NCBI RefSeq assembly: GCF_000334895.1
Contig: NZ_BAFM01000024.1
Location: forward strand, 1-40,786
Direction: 5' to 3'
DNA: 40,786 nt
DNA from: Halococcus agarilyticus
Lineage (GTDB): Archaea > Halobacteriota > Halobacteria > Halobacteriales > Halococcaceae
Position 1 is the stretch's first letter. Each line of letters starts with the position of its first letter. The position numbers and the translations under genes were made by a program. Positions 7,479 to 15,909 of this stretch are shown here, one piece after another. The notes below the pieces were generated by a model, which made no database searches, was not told the origin of the DNA, and saw nothing but the letters and a program-made list of their open reading frames with translations.

Positions 7479-8354
7479 TCACTCGTAATGCGCTCGCTCG
7501 ACGCGCTCGTCGAACAGCCGCGAGAGCAATCGCGTGATCGGTCCGTCGCCGACTGCGACCCCGTCGGCGCGCGCGATCGGTCGGAGCTCCCACGTCGTGT
7601 TGGTGAGAAACGCCTCGTCGGCCTCGCGAACGGCGGCGGTCGTGTACTGTCCTGTTTCGACGGGAAACTCCTCGTCGGCGGCGAGATCGAGCACGACTGC
7701 TCGGGTGATCCCGTCGAGTAGTGGCCCGTCGGTGCTGGGCGTCTTGAGCGTCCCGTCGTCGACGAAGAAGACGTTGCTCGTCGCGCCCTCCGTGAGATTC
7801 CCCTCGGCGTCGCGCACTAAGGCCTCGTCGGCTCGATACGCCTCGTTCGCCGCCCGCCGGAGTTCGAGCCGCGCGAGGATCCCGTCGAGGTAGTTGTGGG
7901 TCTTGGCGTCGCTCGGCACCGCCGCGTCGGGCACCGCGCGGGTCTTCACCGTCTGCACCGTCGCCGGCCCGTCCCACACCGACTCGCCAGTGAGACCGCC
8001 CCGCGGGAGTTCCTCGACGATGATTACTACAGTTGGATCGACGTCCGGCGCGGGCGTGAGTCGCCCCATCCCCGCCCCACGAGTCACCGACAGCCGGACG
8101 TACGCCTCGCCGCAATCGTTCGCGGCAAGCGTTTCCCGAACCCGCTCACGAAGGTCGTCGGGCACTACGTCGCCGAACCCCAACTGCTCGGCGGTCCGGC
8201 GGAGCCGTGCCTCGTGGGCGTCCCACTCGAAGATCGAACCACCGTAGGCGCGGACCGTCTCGAACGCGGCGTCGCCGTAGCGAAACCCTCGGTCGCGGAC
8301 GCTCACGCTCGCCTCCTCGACGGGCACGAGGTCGCCGTCGACGTGATACTTCAT
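7479..8354 (-). CDS. Class IV PLP aminotransferase or aminodeoxychorismate lyase
   Basis: The 291-residue fold-type IV PLP enzyme has the PLP lysine Lys151 in SDAKTHNYLDGILA and the cofactor loop LTEGATSNVFFV around Glu189. Its opening (VSVRDRGFRYGDAAFETVRAYGG) is common to branched-chain aminotransferases, D-amino-acid transaminases and aminodeoxychorismate lyase (PabC). Haloarchaeal proteins of this length are often annotated PabC, which makes p-aminobenzoate, but no pabA or pabB is seen here, so the reaction is unresolved. ATG 8354 fits the family start; a longer frame upstream is Arg/Pro/Thr-rich and non-coding in character. Confidence 0.82.
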   Translation of the reverse strand: MKYHVDGDLVPVEEASVSVRDRGFRYGDAAFETVRAYGGSIFEWDAHEARLRRTAEQLGFGDVVPDDLRERVRETLAANDCGEAYVRLSVTRGAGMGRLTPAPDVDPTVVIIVEELPRGGLTGESVWDGPATVQTVKTRAVPDAAVPSDAKTHNYLDGILARLELRRAANEAYRADEALVRDAEGNLTEGATSNVFFVDDGTLKTPSTDGPLLDGITRAVVLDLAADEEFPVETGQYTTAAVREADEAFLTNTTWELRPIARADGVAVGDGPITRLLSRLFDERVERAHYE

Positions 8355-8421
8355 CCGTCGCCTCCTCGCCGGAGTACTCCGTACCGCCCGGAGTGCCGCG
8401 TCGTGACGGCTCGCACGCCGA

Positions 8422-9138
8422 CTACTGCCGGCGAGCCTTCGCGCGTTCGGTCCAGCGATCGAGCCGGCTTGCGGAGATGTCGGTTTCGTCGGCCACTTCC
8501 TCGGGATCGGCGTCGGCGAGGTCGGCGACGGTCTCGACGCCAGCGGATTCGAGCTGTTCGGCGTACGAGGGTCCGATCCCCTTGAGCACGTCCACGTCCT
8601 GCTCTGCGGTATCGCCGGTCGGGTCCGCCCCGGTCGGACCCGCGGCCTCGGCGTCCTCGGCCGCCGAGATCGAGTCGTTCGTCTCCTCGGTGATCGAGCC
8701 GGTCGATCCCGCCGCGTCACCGCCGGCCGCGGCGCTCTCGTCGGCGTCGTCGACACCGGTTTCCTCGTCGACATCGGTCGAGGGGGTGTCGTCCGTGGGT
8801 TCGGACGGCTCGGCGTCGTCGCTTGTCGGCCCCGTCACCTCGCCTGGCTCCGCGCCGCCCTCGGCGTCCTCGTCGACCATCGATTCGGTCGAGCCCGCGG
8901 CGTCGGCCCCGGCGGCCGCCGGTTCGTCCGTTTCGGCGTCGCTCTCCTCGCGACCCGCCCCACTCGTGTCCGTTCCCTTCACCGCGTCCTCGGAACCCGT
9001 CTCCGGGCTCGCCCCCGAATCGTGGTCGCCCGGCTCGTGTTCGACCGTCACGCCGCCGCGGTCGTCGTTCGACCGCTCGTCGCCCGAGTCCCGATCGTCG
9101 ATACCGAGCATCGACTTGATGGTATCCAGCAGCGTCAT
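8422..9138 (-). CDS. Acidic protein with C-terminal helix-hairpin-helix domain
   Basis: The 238-residue protein has a short hydrophobic N-terminal helix (MTLLDTIKSMLGI), then about 165 residues of Asp/Glu/Ser/Thr/Ala-rich low complexity, then a folded C-terminal domain (about 182-232) of the HhH type. That domain shows LKGIGPSYAEQLESAGVETV and ADLADADPEEVA, the tandem HhH arrangement seen in DNA-binding and ribosome-associated helix-hairpin-helix proteins. The acidic region contains a 62-residue-period duplication: AAAGADAAGSTES at 74-86 recurs as AAAGGDAAGSTGS at 136-148. The function is unknown; nucleic-acid binding is inferred from the HhH. Confidence 0.8.
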   Translation of the reverse strand: MTLLDTIKSMLGIDDRDSGDERSNDDRGGVTVEHEPGDHDSGASPETGSEDAVKGTDTSGAGREESDAETDEPAAAGADAAGSTESMVDEDAEGGAEPGEVTGPTSDDAEPSEPTDDTPSTDVDEETGVDDADESAAAGGDAAGSTGSITEETNDSISAAEDAEAAGPTGADPTGDTAEQDVDVLKGIGPSYAEQLESAGVETVADLADADPEEVADETDISASRLDRWTERAKARRQ

Positions 9139-9160
9139 GGGTGATGCTATCTCCCCCGGG

Positions 9161-9170
9161 ACTTAAATAC
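9161..9170 (-). promoter_or_regulatory. TATA box of HhH gene, overlapping the aroE stop
   Basis: On the minus strand gtatttaagt lies 23-32 bases before the ATG at 9138. The same bases contain the TAA stop codon of aroE (9163-9165), so the promoter is embedded in the end of the upstream gene. Confidence 0.65.
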
Positions 9171-9960
9171 GTGCCCGAAGCGCTCCGTTCATCGCGTTCA
9201 CTGGCGCGTCCCGACCGGTCCACTGCTCGAACGCCGCGACGCCCTGGTACAGCAGCATCCACCCGCCGTCGATCGTCCTCGCGCCCGCCACCGCGGCCTC
9301 GCGCAGCAGTCGCGTCTCGATCGACGAGTACACCGCGTCGAGCACGGCGAGATCCGTGTGGAGAGTTTCGGAAGGGACTGGCGACTCGTCGCCATCCATT
9401 CCGACGCTCGTGGCGTTCACCAGCAGATCGGCGTCGGGGACGAGCGATCCGAGCGCGTCGAGTCCGTGTCCGTCCGCGCCGTCGATCTCGTCGGCGAGGG
9501 CGTGTGCGCTCTCCACGGTGCGATTGGCGATCGCGACCGTCGCTCCGGCGTCGGCGAGCGCGAACGCCGCCGCCCGGCCCGCCCCGCCGGCACCGACGAC
9601 GACCGCACGTCCGTCGAGCGACACGTCGTGGTGGGCAAACGCCCGCTTCACGCCGGCGGCGTCGGTGTTGTGGCCCGTCGGTTTCCGACCACCGAAATCG
9701 ACCGTGTTGACCGCGCCGATCCGCGCCGCGAGATCGTCGGGCGCGACGAGATCGAGGACATCTCGCTTGAACGGGATTGTGACGTTCAGCCCATCGATCC
9801 CGAGCGCTTGCGCGCCCTCGATGGCCGCTTCGAGATCGTCGGGATCGGGCTCGAACGCCACGTACCGTGCGTCGATCCCGCACTCCTCGTAGGCCGCCTC
9901 GTGCATCGGGGGCGACAGCGAGTGGCCGACGGGGTTGCCGACCAGGCCGAACACCTGCAT
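9163..9960 (-). CDS. aroE: Shikimate dehydrogenase
   Basis: The 265-residue enzyme reduces 3-dehydroshikimate to shikimate with NADPH in aromatic amino-acid biosynthesis. Recognisable elements are [10 protein letters not shown] at residues 8-17 (substrate-binding serines), NVTIPFKRD with catalytic Lys65, NTDA with Asp100, the dinucleotide loop GAGGAGRAA at about 123-131, NATSVGM, and the closing [17 protein letters not shown]. Length is normal. It has its own promoter and is followed by the HhH gene, which keeps a separate promoter. No other aro gene lies in the window. Confidence 0.95.
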   Translation of the reverse strand: MQVFGLVGNPVGHSLSPPMHEAAYEECGIDARYVAFEPDPDDLEAAIEGAQALGIDGLNVTIPFKRDVLDLVAPDDLAARIGAVNTVDFGGRKPTGHNTDAAGVKRAFAHHDVSLDGRAVVVGAGGAGRAAAFALADAGATVAIANRTVESAHALADEIDGADGHGLDALGSLVPDADLLVNATSVGMDGDESPVPSETLHTDLAVLDAVYSSIETRLLREAAVAGARTIDGGWMLLYQGVAAFEQWTGRDAPVNAMNGALRARI

Positions 9961-9982
9961 GTCGCTGCCGACGGCGACACGT

Positions 9983-9990
9983 GGTTAAAA
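9983..9990 (-). promoter_or_regulatory. TATA box of aroE
   Basis: On the minus strand ttttaacc lies 23-30 bases before the ATG at 9960, consistent with a leaderless transcript. Confidence 0.65.
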
Positions 9991-10016
9991 CCCTCCGGGC
10001 ACAGGCTCGGAACAGT

Positions 10017-10170
10017 TCAGGCGTAGCGGAGCCGTCTGAACCACACTCCGGCGAGTACGAGACCCAAGATTCCGAAGAAGGCCCCGAACCCGAACACCCC
10101 GAGCGCTCCCTTGGAACCGAGGTCGGGCCAGACCAGAGCTGCGAGCCACCAACCGAAGTCACGGGCTAAA
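10017..10170 (-). pseudogene. Possible remnant of a small membrane protein (3' part only)
   Basis: The minus strand encodes about 50 residues that look like real protein: an aromatic segment (DFGWWLAALVWPDLG) and a clear membrane helix (FGFGAFFGILGLVLAGVW), ending WFRRLRYA and a TGA. No in-frame ATG, GTG or TTG exists in the region between about 10040 and 10200. The frame only opens again inside the divergent exchanger gene. It may be a gene that lost its 5' end, or a chance hydrophobic frame in GC-rich DNA. Confidence 0.25.
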
Positions 10171-10244
10171 GTAGAGTGTAGGTATGACGAACTGAATGGT
10201 GGAGAGAGTTGGCTGGAACCGACCGTCTGGCGACCGACAGCAAA

Positions 10245-10253
10245 AGAGATAGG
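10245..10253 (+). promoter_or_regulatory. Probable promoter of the exchanger-dtdA pair
   Basis: The patch caaaagagatagg is the only AT-rich stretch in the 80 bases before ATG 10279. It lies about 26-34 bases upstream, the right distance for a TATA element of a short-leader transcript. Confidence 0.4.
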
Positions 10254-10278
10254 TACGTGCCTCGCGGTTTCAGAACCA

Positions 10279-11631
10279 ATGCTCGACCGTCTTCGCCATC
10301 CACTCGCCGCCGTCGCCGTGGCGCTGTTGCTGACGGTGCCGTTCATCGCGCTGTTCGTGACGCACGGGTTCCATCTCACCCCGGCTCCGCCGGGCGCGAA
10401 CATCACACCCCTGATGGCGGTGCTCGTCGGTGGGGCCGCGATCCTCGGTGCGGCGTTTTTGCTCGCTTGGGGGGCCGAGACGGCTGAAAAGGACGTCCCG
10501 ACCGCCTTCGCCATCGCGGTGCTGGCGGTGCTCGCGGTCGCCCCCGAGTACGCCGTCGACGCCCTCTACGCGTGGCAGGCCGGCTCCGGCCAGAGCGGGT
10601 CGGCGAGCCTCGCGATCGCGAACATGACCGGCGCGAACCGGATCCTCATCGGGATCGGGTGGTCGGGCATCGCGCTGTTCACCATCTACCGGGCGAAGCG
10701 CTCGGGCGACGAGGCGGTCGAGGAGCGCTCGGGGCTCCTCGCCGACGTGGTCACGCTCGACCGCGAGATCGCGCTCGAGATCGCCTTCCTGCTCGCGGCC
10801 ACGGCGTTCGCGTTCTTCGTCCCGCTCGGCGGCACGATCGGGATCGCGGATACGCTCGTCCTCGTCGGCCTCTACGTGCTCTACATCGGCATCATCATCC
10901 GGGGTGACGTCGAGGAACCCGAGGAGAACGTCGGCGTGCCCGCGTACTTCCAGGAGTATCCGAAGGTGCCCCGGATCGCGGTCGTGCTCTTCCTGTTCGC
11001 CTTCTCGGGAGTGGCCATCTACATCGCGGTCCACCCGTTCGCCGTCGGCCTCGAGGAGTTGGGCCTCCAGTACGGCATCCCCGAGTTCTTCATGATCCAG
11101 TGGCTCGCACCGCTCGCGAGCGAGAGTCCGGAGCTGATCGTCGTCGCCTACCTCGTGAACAAGGCGCGCTCGACCGCGGGGTTCAACGCGCTGATCTCCT
11201 CGAAGCTCAACCAGTGGACGCTGCTCATCGGAACGCTCGCGGTGGTCTACTCGATCGCGGCCGGCCACATCGGCGGACTGCCGATCGACGAGAAACAGGT
11301 CGCCGAGATCTGGATCACCGCCGCCCAGAGCTTCTTCGCGCTCGCCATTCTGGCGAACTTCGAGATCAGCGCCCGCGAGGCGGTCGCGCTGCTCGTCCTG
11401 TTCGCCTCGCAGGTCATCGCGGAGTTCTACGTGATCCAGACCGTTGGCGAGCCGACCGCGACGAACATCAGCATCACCATCCTGTACGCCTACACCGTCG
11501 TCTATCTCGTTCTCGGCGCTGGGTTGTTCGTCAAGCGCCACGAGAGCGTCCGCGAACTCTTCGATCGGACGGCCTCCAACGCCCGTGAAGCGGTCGGTGA
11601 CACCACCAGTCAGCCCGAGCGCGCGGACTGA
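10279..11631 (+). CDS. Sodium/calcium exchanger family membrane antiporter
   Basis: The 450-residue protein has about eleven hydrophobic segments and the two inverted alpha repeats of the Na+/Ca2+ exchanger superfamily. The first is around VAPEYAVDALYAWQAG with NMTGANRILIGIGW; the second is around PLASESPELIVVAYLVNKAR with SSKLNQWTLLIGT. The acidic residues in APEY and SESPEL are the expected ion ligands. It is probably a Ca2+/Na+ or Ca2+/H+ antiporter; the ions cannot be fixed from sequence. The two repeats are separated by a loop with EEPEENVG. Its TGA overlaps the ATG of dtdA (TGATG), so the two genes are coupled. Confidence 0.85.
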   Translation: MLDRLRHPLAAVAVALLLTVPFIALFVTHGFHLTPAPPGANITPLMAVLVGGAAILGAAFLLAWGAETAEKDVPTAFAIAVLAVLAVAPEYAVDALYAWQAGSGQSGSASLAIANMTGANRILIGIGWSGIALFTIYRAKRSGDEAVEERSGLLADVVTLDREIALEIAFLLAATAFAFFVPLGGTIGIADTLVLVGLYVLYIGIIIRGDVEEPEENVGVPAYFQEYPKVPRIAVVLFLFAFSGVAIYIAVHPFAVGLEELGLQYGIPEFFMIQWLAPLASESPELIVVAYLVNKARSTAGFNALISSKLNQWTLLIGTLAVVYSIAAGHIGGLPIDEKQVAEIWITAAQSFFALAILANFEISAREAVALLVLFASQVIAEFYVIQTVGEPTATNISITILYAYTVVYLVLGAGLFVKRHESVRELFDRTASNAREAVGDTTSQPERAD

Positions 11632-13019
11632 TGGCGGACGACGACGCGACCTGTGGGATCGTCGTCAGTCGTGCCGACCCCGCATCGGTCCACATCGGCG
11701 AGCAACTGCTCGATCTCGCCGACTGGGAGCACACCGTGGACGACACTCGCTCCGACGCCGCGGGCGGCGGGGCGGTCTATCGAACGTCGGGCTTTGAACT
11801 CCGCGAGTTCGACGGCCTCCATCTCGACCTCGAAGGTGTCGCCGACGCCTTCGTCGACCCCGCCTCCGTGGTGTTCGCCTCGAAACACGCTGGCGACACT
11901 GGTCCCCTCTTGACCGCCCACCACACCGGCAACTTCGGCCCCGCCGATCATGGGGGTGCGGACGGCGCGTTCGCTTCCACCTGTGCGAACGCCCAGGCTC
12001 GCGTGCTCGACGCGCTCTCCGAGCACGCCCCATCGGGGTACGACGTCGGGATGGAGTGTACCCACCACGGCCCCACCGACGTGGGTGCGCCCTCGATGTT
12101 CGTCGAGCTGGGGAGTTCGGCCGCCGAGTGGGACGACCCCGAGGGGGCGCGAGCGGTCGCCCGGGCGATCCTCGACCTCCGTGGCGTCGCGCCGCACCGC
12201 GAGCGCCGGATCGTGGGCTTCGGCGGCGGCCACTACGTCCCCCGGTTCGAGCGCGTGGTCCGCGAGACCGACTGGGCGGTCGGCCACATCGGTGCGGACT
12301 GGGGGCTCGACGCGATGGGCGATCCCGTCGACAGCGTGGACGTGCTCCGGCGTGCGTTCGAGCGGAGCGGCGCGACCCGCGCGCTCGTCGAGGGCGACCG
12401 GCCCGCGCTGACGGACGCGATCGAGGACCTCGGCCACGAGGTCGTGACCGAAACGTGGCTCCGCGAGACGGCGGGCGTCCCGCTCGACCTCGTCTCGCGG
12501 GTCGAGAAGGCGATCGGGCCGATCGATGCCGGGCTCCGGTTCGGCGACCGTGCGCGTGCGGCCGGCCAGGCGGGCGACGAGATCGTGACCGTCTCGCTGC
12601 CGGCGGCACTCCTCGACGAGGCCGAGGGGATCGACCCCGAAACGGCGCGGGCGGCGGTCGAGCGTCGCGCGGTCGCGTTCGACACCGACCACGGCGGCTC
12701 GCGGCTCGCCGGCGAGGTCACCCTTCGAGACGCCGACGACCTCGCCGGGATCGTCGACGCGCTCGCCGACGTTCTCGACGGGGAGTACGAGACCGTCGAA
12801 CGCCGTGAGGGGGCGCTGGTGGCACGCGAGACGGCGTTCGACCCCGTGGCGGCACGCGACGCGGGTGTGTCGGAGGGCCCGGCGTTCGGTCGCCTGGCGG
12901 CGGGGGAGGCGGTCAGGGTCGACGGCGAGACGGTCGATCCCGCGACGGTCCACACACAGCAGGAACGTCGATTTCCGCTCGACGGGCGTGACACGCGTCG
13001 GACAGAAGGGGAAAGATAA
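11631..13019 (+). CDS. dtdA: D-aminoacyl-tRNA deacylase, archaeal type, with C-terminal extension
   Basis: The first about 270 residues match archaeal/plant DTD2 (COG1650), which hydrolyses D-aminoacyl-tRNA: SKHAGDTGPLLTAHHTGNFG, MECTHHGPTDVGAPSMFVELG, and GFGGGHYVPRFERVV are all present. The His-rich segments are the family's metal-site candidates. Total length is 462 residues, so about 190 residues follow the core. The end of this extension (SEGPAFGRLAAGEAVRVDG) resembles the GPLFGxLxxGE motif near the C-terminus of RNase Z-type proteins. Its role is unknown. The ATG overlaps the exchanger's stop codon. It is followed by ftsZ, which has its own promoter. Confidence 0.9.
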   Translation: MADDDATCGIVVSRADPASVHIGEQLLDLADWEHTVDDTRSDAAGGGAVYRTSGFELREFDGLHLDLEGVADAFVDPASVVFASKHAGDTGPLLTAHHTGNFGPADHGGADGAFASTCANAQARVLDALSEHAPSGYDVGMECTHHGPTDVGAPSMFVELGSSAAEWDDPEGARAVARAILDLRGVAPHRERRIVGFGGGHYVPRFERVVRETDWAVGHIGADWGLDAMGDPVDSVDVLRRAFERSGATRALVEGDRPALTDAIEDLGHEVVTETWLRETAGVPLDLVSRVEKAIGPIDAGLRFGDRARAAGQAGDEIVTVSLPAALLDEAEGIDPETARAAVERRAVAFDTDHGGSRLAGEVTLRDADDLAGIVDALADVLDGEYETVERREGALVARETAFDPVAARDAGVSEGPAFGRLAAGEAVRVDGETVDPATVHTQQERRFPLDGRDTRRTEGER

Positions 13020-13023
13020 ATAG
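13015..13023 (+). promoter_or_regulatory. TATA box of ftsZ1
   Basis: The element gataaatag overlaps the end of dtdA and lies 25-33 bases before the ATG at 13048. It predicts a leaderless ftsZ1 transcript independent of dtdA. Confidence 0.65.
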
Positions 13024-13047
13024 CCGCCGTGCGTCATGCGGTGGTAA

Positions 13048-14178
13048 ATGGATTCGATCATCGAGGATGCCATCGACGAGAGCGAGTCGAGCGACGGGCG
13101 CGACGGTCGCGAGACACCAGCGGGCGAGCGAGAGGCGGGGACGATGACCAACGAGGAGCTCGCCGGGGTCGTCGACGATCTCAAGACCCAGATCACGGTG
13201 GTCGGCTGTGGCGGCGCGGGGTCGAACACCGTCACGCGGATGGACGAGGAGGGCATCCACGGCGCGAAGCTGGTCGCCGCCAACACCGACGCCCAGCACC
13301 TCGTCGAGCAGGTCCATGCCGACACCAAGATCCTGATGGGCCGCGAGCGCACCGGCGGGCGCGGTGCGGGCTCAGTACCCAAAATCGGTGAGGAGGCCGC
13401 GCGCGAGACGATCGACGACATCCGGGAGTCGATCGACGGCTCGGACATGGTGTTCGTGACCGCAGGACTCGGCGGCGGTACCGGCACCGGTGCGGCCCCG
13501 GTGGTCGCCCAGGCCGCCCAAGAGGCCGGCGCGCTCACCATCGCGATCGCCACGATCCCGTTCACCGCGGAGGGCGAGCGCCGGCGCTCGAACGCCGACG
13601 CGGGGCTCGAACGGCTGCGAGCGGTGTCGGACACCGTGATCGTCGTCCCGAACGACCGGCTGCTCGAATACGCGCCGAACCTCCCGCTTCAGGACGCCTT
13701 CACGATCTGCGATCGAGTGCTGATGCGCTCGGTCAAGGGGATGACCGAGCTCATCACCAAACCCGGACTGGTGAACGTCGACTTCGCCGACGTTCGCACC
13801 GTGATGGAGAACGGCGGCGTCGCGATGATCGGGCTCGGCGAGTCCGACTCGGAGAACAAGGCCCGCGACTCGATCCAGTCGGCGCTGCGCTCGCCCCTCC
13901 TGGACGTGGAGTTCAAGGGCGCGAGCTCCGCCCTGGTGAACGTGGTCGGCGGTCCCGACATGTCGATCGAGGAGGCCGAGGGCGTCGTCGAAGAGATTTA
14001 CGACCGGATCGATCCCGACGCGCGGATCATCTGGGGCGCGTCGGTCGACGAGAGCTTCAGCGGCACGATGGAGACCATGATCGTGGTCACGGGCGTCGAG
14101 TCGCCCCAGATCTACGGCCAGTCGGACCTCGCCGACGAGACCGGCCGAGTCGACGACGACATCGACTACGTGGAGTAG
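13048..14178 (+). CDS. ftsZ1: Cell division GTPase FtsZ1
   Basis: This 376-residue tubulin homologue should polymerise into the mid-cell ring. It has the nucleotide-binding [12 protein letters not shown] at 51-62, the tubulin signature GGGTGTG at 142-148, and the T7 synergy loop NVDFADV, all intact, so it should hydrolyse GTP. A 45-residue acidic N-terminal tail precedes the core, and the short C-terminus ends DDDIDYVE. Position directly before secE and nusG is the conserved haloarchaeal ftsZ1 location; the paralogue ftsZ2 and the CetZ genes lie elsewhere. In Haloferax FtsZ1 recruits and stabilises the ring together with FtsZ2. Confidence 0.96.
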   Translation: MDSIIEDAIDESESSDGRDGRETPAGEREAGTMTNEELAGVVDDLKTQITVVGCGGAGSNTVTRMDEEGIHGAKLVAANTDAQHLVEQVHADTKILMGRERTGGRGAGSVPKIGEEAARETIDDIRESIDGSDMVFVTAGLGGGTGTGAAPVVAQAAQEAGALTIAIATIPFTAEGERRRSNADAGLERLRAVSDTVIVVPNDRLLEYAPNLPLQDAFTICDRVLMRSVKGMTELITKPGLVNVDFADVRTVMENGGVAMIGLGESDSENKARDSIQSALRSPLLDVEFKGASSALVNVVGGPDMSIEEAEGVVEEIYDRIDPDARIIWGASVDESFSGTMETMIVVTGVESPQIYGQSDLADETGRVDDDIDYVE

Positions 14179-14245
14179 GTCCCACGACCGCGGCACGGTT
14201 CCGGCGGCGGCCTCGACGACGGTCGACCGTCCGTTCGGTGTCACA

Positions 14246-14254
14246 AGATAGAAA
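14246..14254 (+). promoter_or_regulatory. Promoter of secE-nusG
   Basis: The AT-rich patch acaagatagaaa lies 27-35 bases before the ATG at 14281. It suggests separate initiation for secE-nusG downstream of ftsZ1. Confidence 0.5.
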
Positions 14255-14280
14255 CCCCTCGGGTTGCTACGCTCGCTCAA

Positions 14281-14454
14281 ATGGACGTCAAATACGAACT
14301 CAGCAGCTACACACGGGTGTTGAAGCTCGCCAGCACCCCGGATTGGGAGGAGTTCTCACAGATCGCGCTGATCGCGGGCGCGGGGATCCTCCTCGTCGGC
14401 CTGCTCGGCTTCCTGATCTTCCTCGTGATGAGCTTCCTGCCGGGAGGGGTCTGA
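14281..14454 (+). CDS. secE: Protein translocase subunit SecE/Sec61-gamma
   Basis: This 57-residue protein has an amphipathic N-terminal helix ([21 protein letters not shown]) and a single C-terminal membrane helix ([25 protein letters not shown]), the hallmark of archaeal SecE. It clamps the two halves of the SecY channel. The Tyr/Arg and TPDWEEF pattern is family-typical. The TGA (14452-14454) is followed one base later by the ATG of nusG, a conserved archaeal gene pair. Confidence 0.93.
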   Translation: MDVKYELSSYTRVLKLASTPDWEEFSQIALIAGAGILLVGLLGFLIFLVMSFLPGGV

Positions 14455-14455
14455 G

Positions 14456-14893
14456 ATGAGCATGTACGCCGTGAAGACCACCGCAAGCCAGGAGCGCACG
14501 GTGGCGGACATGATCATGAACCGCGAGGAAAACGACATCCACGCCGCGCTCGCGCCCGACTCGCTCACCAGCTACGTGATGGTCGAGGCCGACGACCACG
14601 CGATCCTCGAACGCGTGCTCGACGAGATCCCCCACGCCAGAAACCTCGTGCCGGGCGAGTCCTCGATCGCGGAGGTCGAACACTTCCTCTCGCCGAAACC
14701 CGACGTCGAGGGGATCGCCGAAAGCGACATCGTCGAGCTCATCGCCGGCCCGTTCAAGGGCGAGAAGGCTCAGGTCCAGCGTATCGACGAGGGCAAGGAC
14801 CAGGTGACCGTCGAACTCTACGAGGCGACGGTGCCGATCCCCGTCACGGTTCGGGGCGATCAGATCCGAGTGCTCGACTCCGAAGAGCGATAG
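14456..14893 (+). CDS. nusG: Transcription elongation factor Spt5/NusG
   Basis: The 145-residue protein has an N-terminal NGN domain (residues 1-85; [18 protein letters not shown]) that binds the RNA polymerase clamp with Spt4, and a C-terminal KOW domain (about 88-140; [20 protein letters not shown]). Length is standard for archaeal Spt5. It begins one base after secE and shares its transcript, linking transcription processivity and protein export genes as in most archaea. Confidence 0.95.
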   Translation: MSMYAVKTTASQERTVADMIMNREENDIHAALAPDSLTSYVMVEADDHAILERVLDEIPHARNLVPGESSIAEVEHFLSPKPDVEGIAESDIVELIAGPFKGEKAQVQRIDEGKDQVTVELYEATVPIPVTVRGDQIRVLDSEER

Positions 14894-14897
14894 CATC

Positions 14898-14969
14898 CGC
14901 CGAGCGCAGCGAGGCGGTTCACTGTGACCGAGCACAGCGAGGTCGCAGGTAGTTTTGTACTAAATTTTG
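14898..14969 (+). terminator. Probable transcript end after nusG
   Basis: A stretch with short inverted repeats (ccgcc...ggcgg at 14898-14916, then ctgtg...cacag near 14931-14946) is followed by T-runs (agttttg at 14952-14957 and aaattttg at 14962-14968). The next gene is on the opposite strand, so both transcripts may end here. Confidence 0.45.
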
Positions 14970-15020
14970 CGAGTAGTGTTGAACTTCGCTCTGTCGTTCG
15001 CCGTCCAGGGACCGTCCCGC

Positions 15021-15737
15021 TTACCCGGTTGTGGTGACCGTCGGACAGCCCACCGCGGTCGATAGCCACGCCAAGTCCACCGTTCCATCCCGTCCGATGG
15101 CAACGTTGATCCTGCGGCTGTTGCAGGTGTCGACGGGAAAGTCGATGGTCGCGGGTTCGTCGCCGTCGACACCGACGTCGAGCGTGTATGCGCCTGACTT
15201 CGTGACCGTGATTTCGACGTAGGCGTCGGCTTCGATCCGATACGTCTTCTGGAGTGGCGACGTCCCGGCGTTCCGGTTGGCGACGGCAACTCGTATCCGT
15301 CGAGCGGTTTCGGCGTCGTTCCAGACGAGTATCGTCGCGGACCCATCGGTCGACGGGTCGCTGCCGGTAACACGCACCGTCGTCTGTGGGAAGCTGTCGT
15401 TCGAACGGATTTCGACGAAACCGCCGTCCGTTCCCTCCCGTTCCGTCTCCCGCGTCGGCGTCGCGTTCGGTGTCGTGACGTTCGAGGTCGCCGTCGGTTG
15501 TGGACTCCTCGTCGACGTTCGATCCGGCGTTGTCGTCGATGCTGGCGAACTCGACGTCGGTTCCTCGTCCCGCATCGCCGTCGGTGCCGACGAACTCGAT
15601 GTTGGTTCTTCGTCCCGCATCGCTGTCGTGGTGCTCGAATTCCCGCCGCTACTCGTTTGCGTACAGCCGGCGAGAACCGCACTCGCGCCGAGCACGAGAA
15701 ACGCCCGTCGTCCGGTCACCGGACGTTTGCCGCTCAT
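15021..15737 (-). CDS. Tat-exported lipoprotein with duplicated linker
   Basis: The 238-residue protein has a Tat motif (GRRAFLVLG) and lipobox LAGC at about Cys25, so it should be anchored outside the membrane. A Thr/Ser/Pro/Glu-rich linker (about 27-105) carries two tandem 15-residue units containing AMRDEEPTSSS. The C-terminal domain (about 106-238) is predicted beta-rich, with phrases such as ATILVWNDAETARRIRVAVANR and AYVEITVTKSGAYTLDVGVDG, suggesting an immunoglobulin-like or C2-like fold. Cys residues occur in DTCNSR and VGCPTV. The ligand or function is unknown. It has its own promoter. Confidence 0.8.
   Translation of the reverse strand: MSGKRPVTGRRAFLVLGASAVLAGCTQTSSGGNSSTTTAMRDEEPTSSSSAPTAMRDEEPTSSSPASTTTPDRTSTRSPQPTATSNVTTPNATPTRETEREGTDGGFVEIRSNDSFPQTTVRVTGSDPSTDGSATILVWNDAETARRIRVAVANRNAGTSPLQKTYRIEADAYVEITVTKSGAYTLDVGVDGDEPATIDFPVDTCNSRRINVAIGRDGTVDLAWLSTAVGCPTVTTTG
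15541..15630 (-). repeat. 45-bp tandem duplication inside lipoprotein gene
   Basis: Two units of 45 bases encode AMRDEEPTSSS-type repeats of 15 residues; the shared core gaactcga starts at 15547 and again at 15592. The copies differ at several synonymous third positions, so the duplication is not very recent. Confidence 0.8.
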
Positions 15738-15760
15738 ATCTCAGCACACAGAGTAGCCAG

Positions 15761-15768
15761 GAATAAGC
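15761..15768 (-). promoter_or_regulatory. TATA box of lipoprotein gene
   Basis: On the minus strand gcttattc lies 24-31 bases before the ATG at 15737, in a short AT-rich patch of otherwise GC-rich DNA. Confidence 0.5.
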
Positions 15769-15909
15769 TTTCTGACGCTCGAACGGTGGATCGGTTGGGA
15801 ATCCCGTTCAGTGACCATCGAAACGTCGCCACCGAGAGAGCGTCACGGTCTCGAAACGGGATCCGGATCGGCGTAGAAGCTTTCTTGTGGAGAGGGTTGG
15901 AACGAACCG

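Noticed and set aside
11610-13634. Long minus-strand open frame (674 codons) opposite dtdA and ftsZ
   Set aside because: It lies antisense to two well-conserved genes, is rich in Arg, Asp, Glu and Gly without any recognisable domain, and reflects the lack of stop codons in high-GC DNA.
14179-14280. Spacer between ftsZ1 and secE checked for a tRNA or small RNA gene
   Set aside because: Only a promoter-like patch before secE is visible; no cloverleaf or conserved RNA fold was found.
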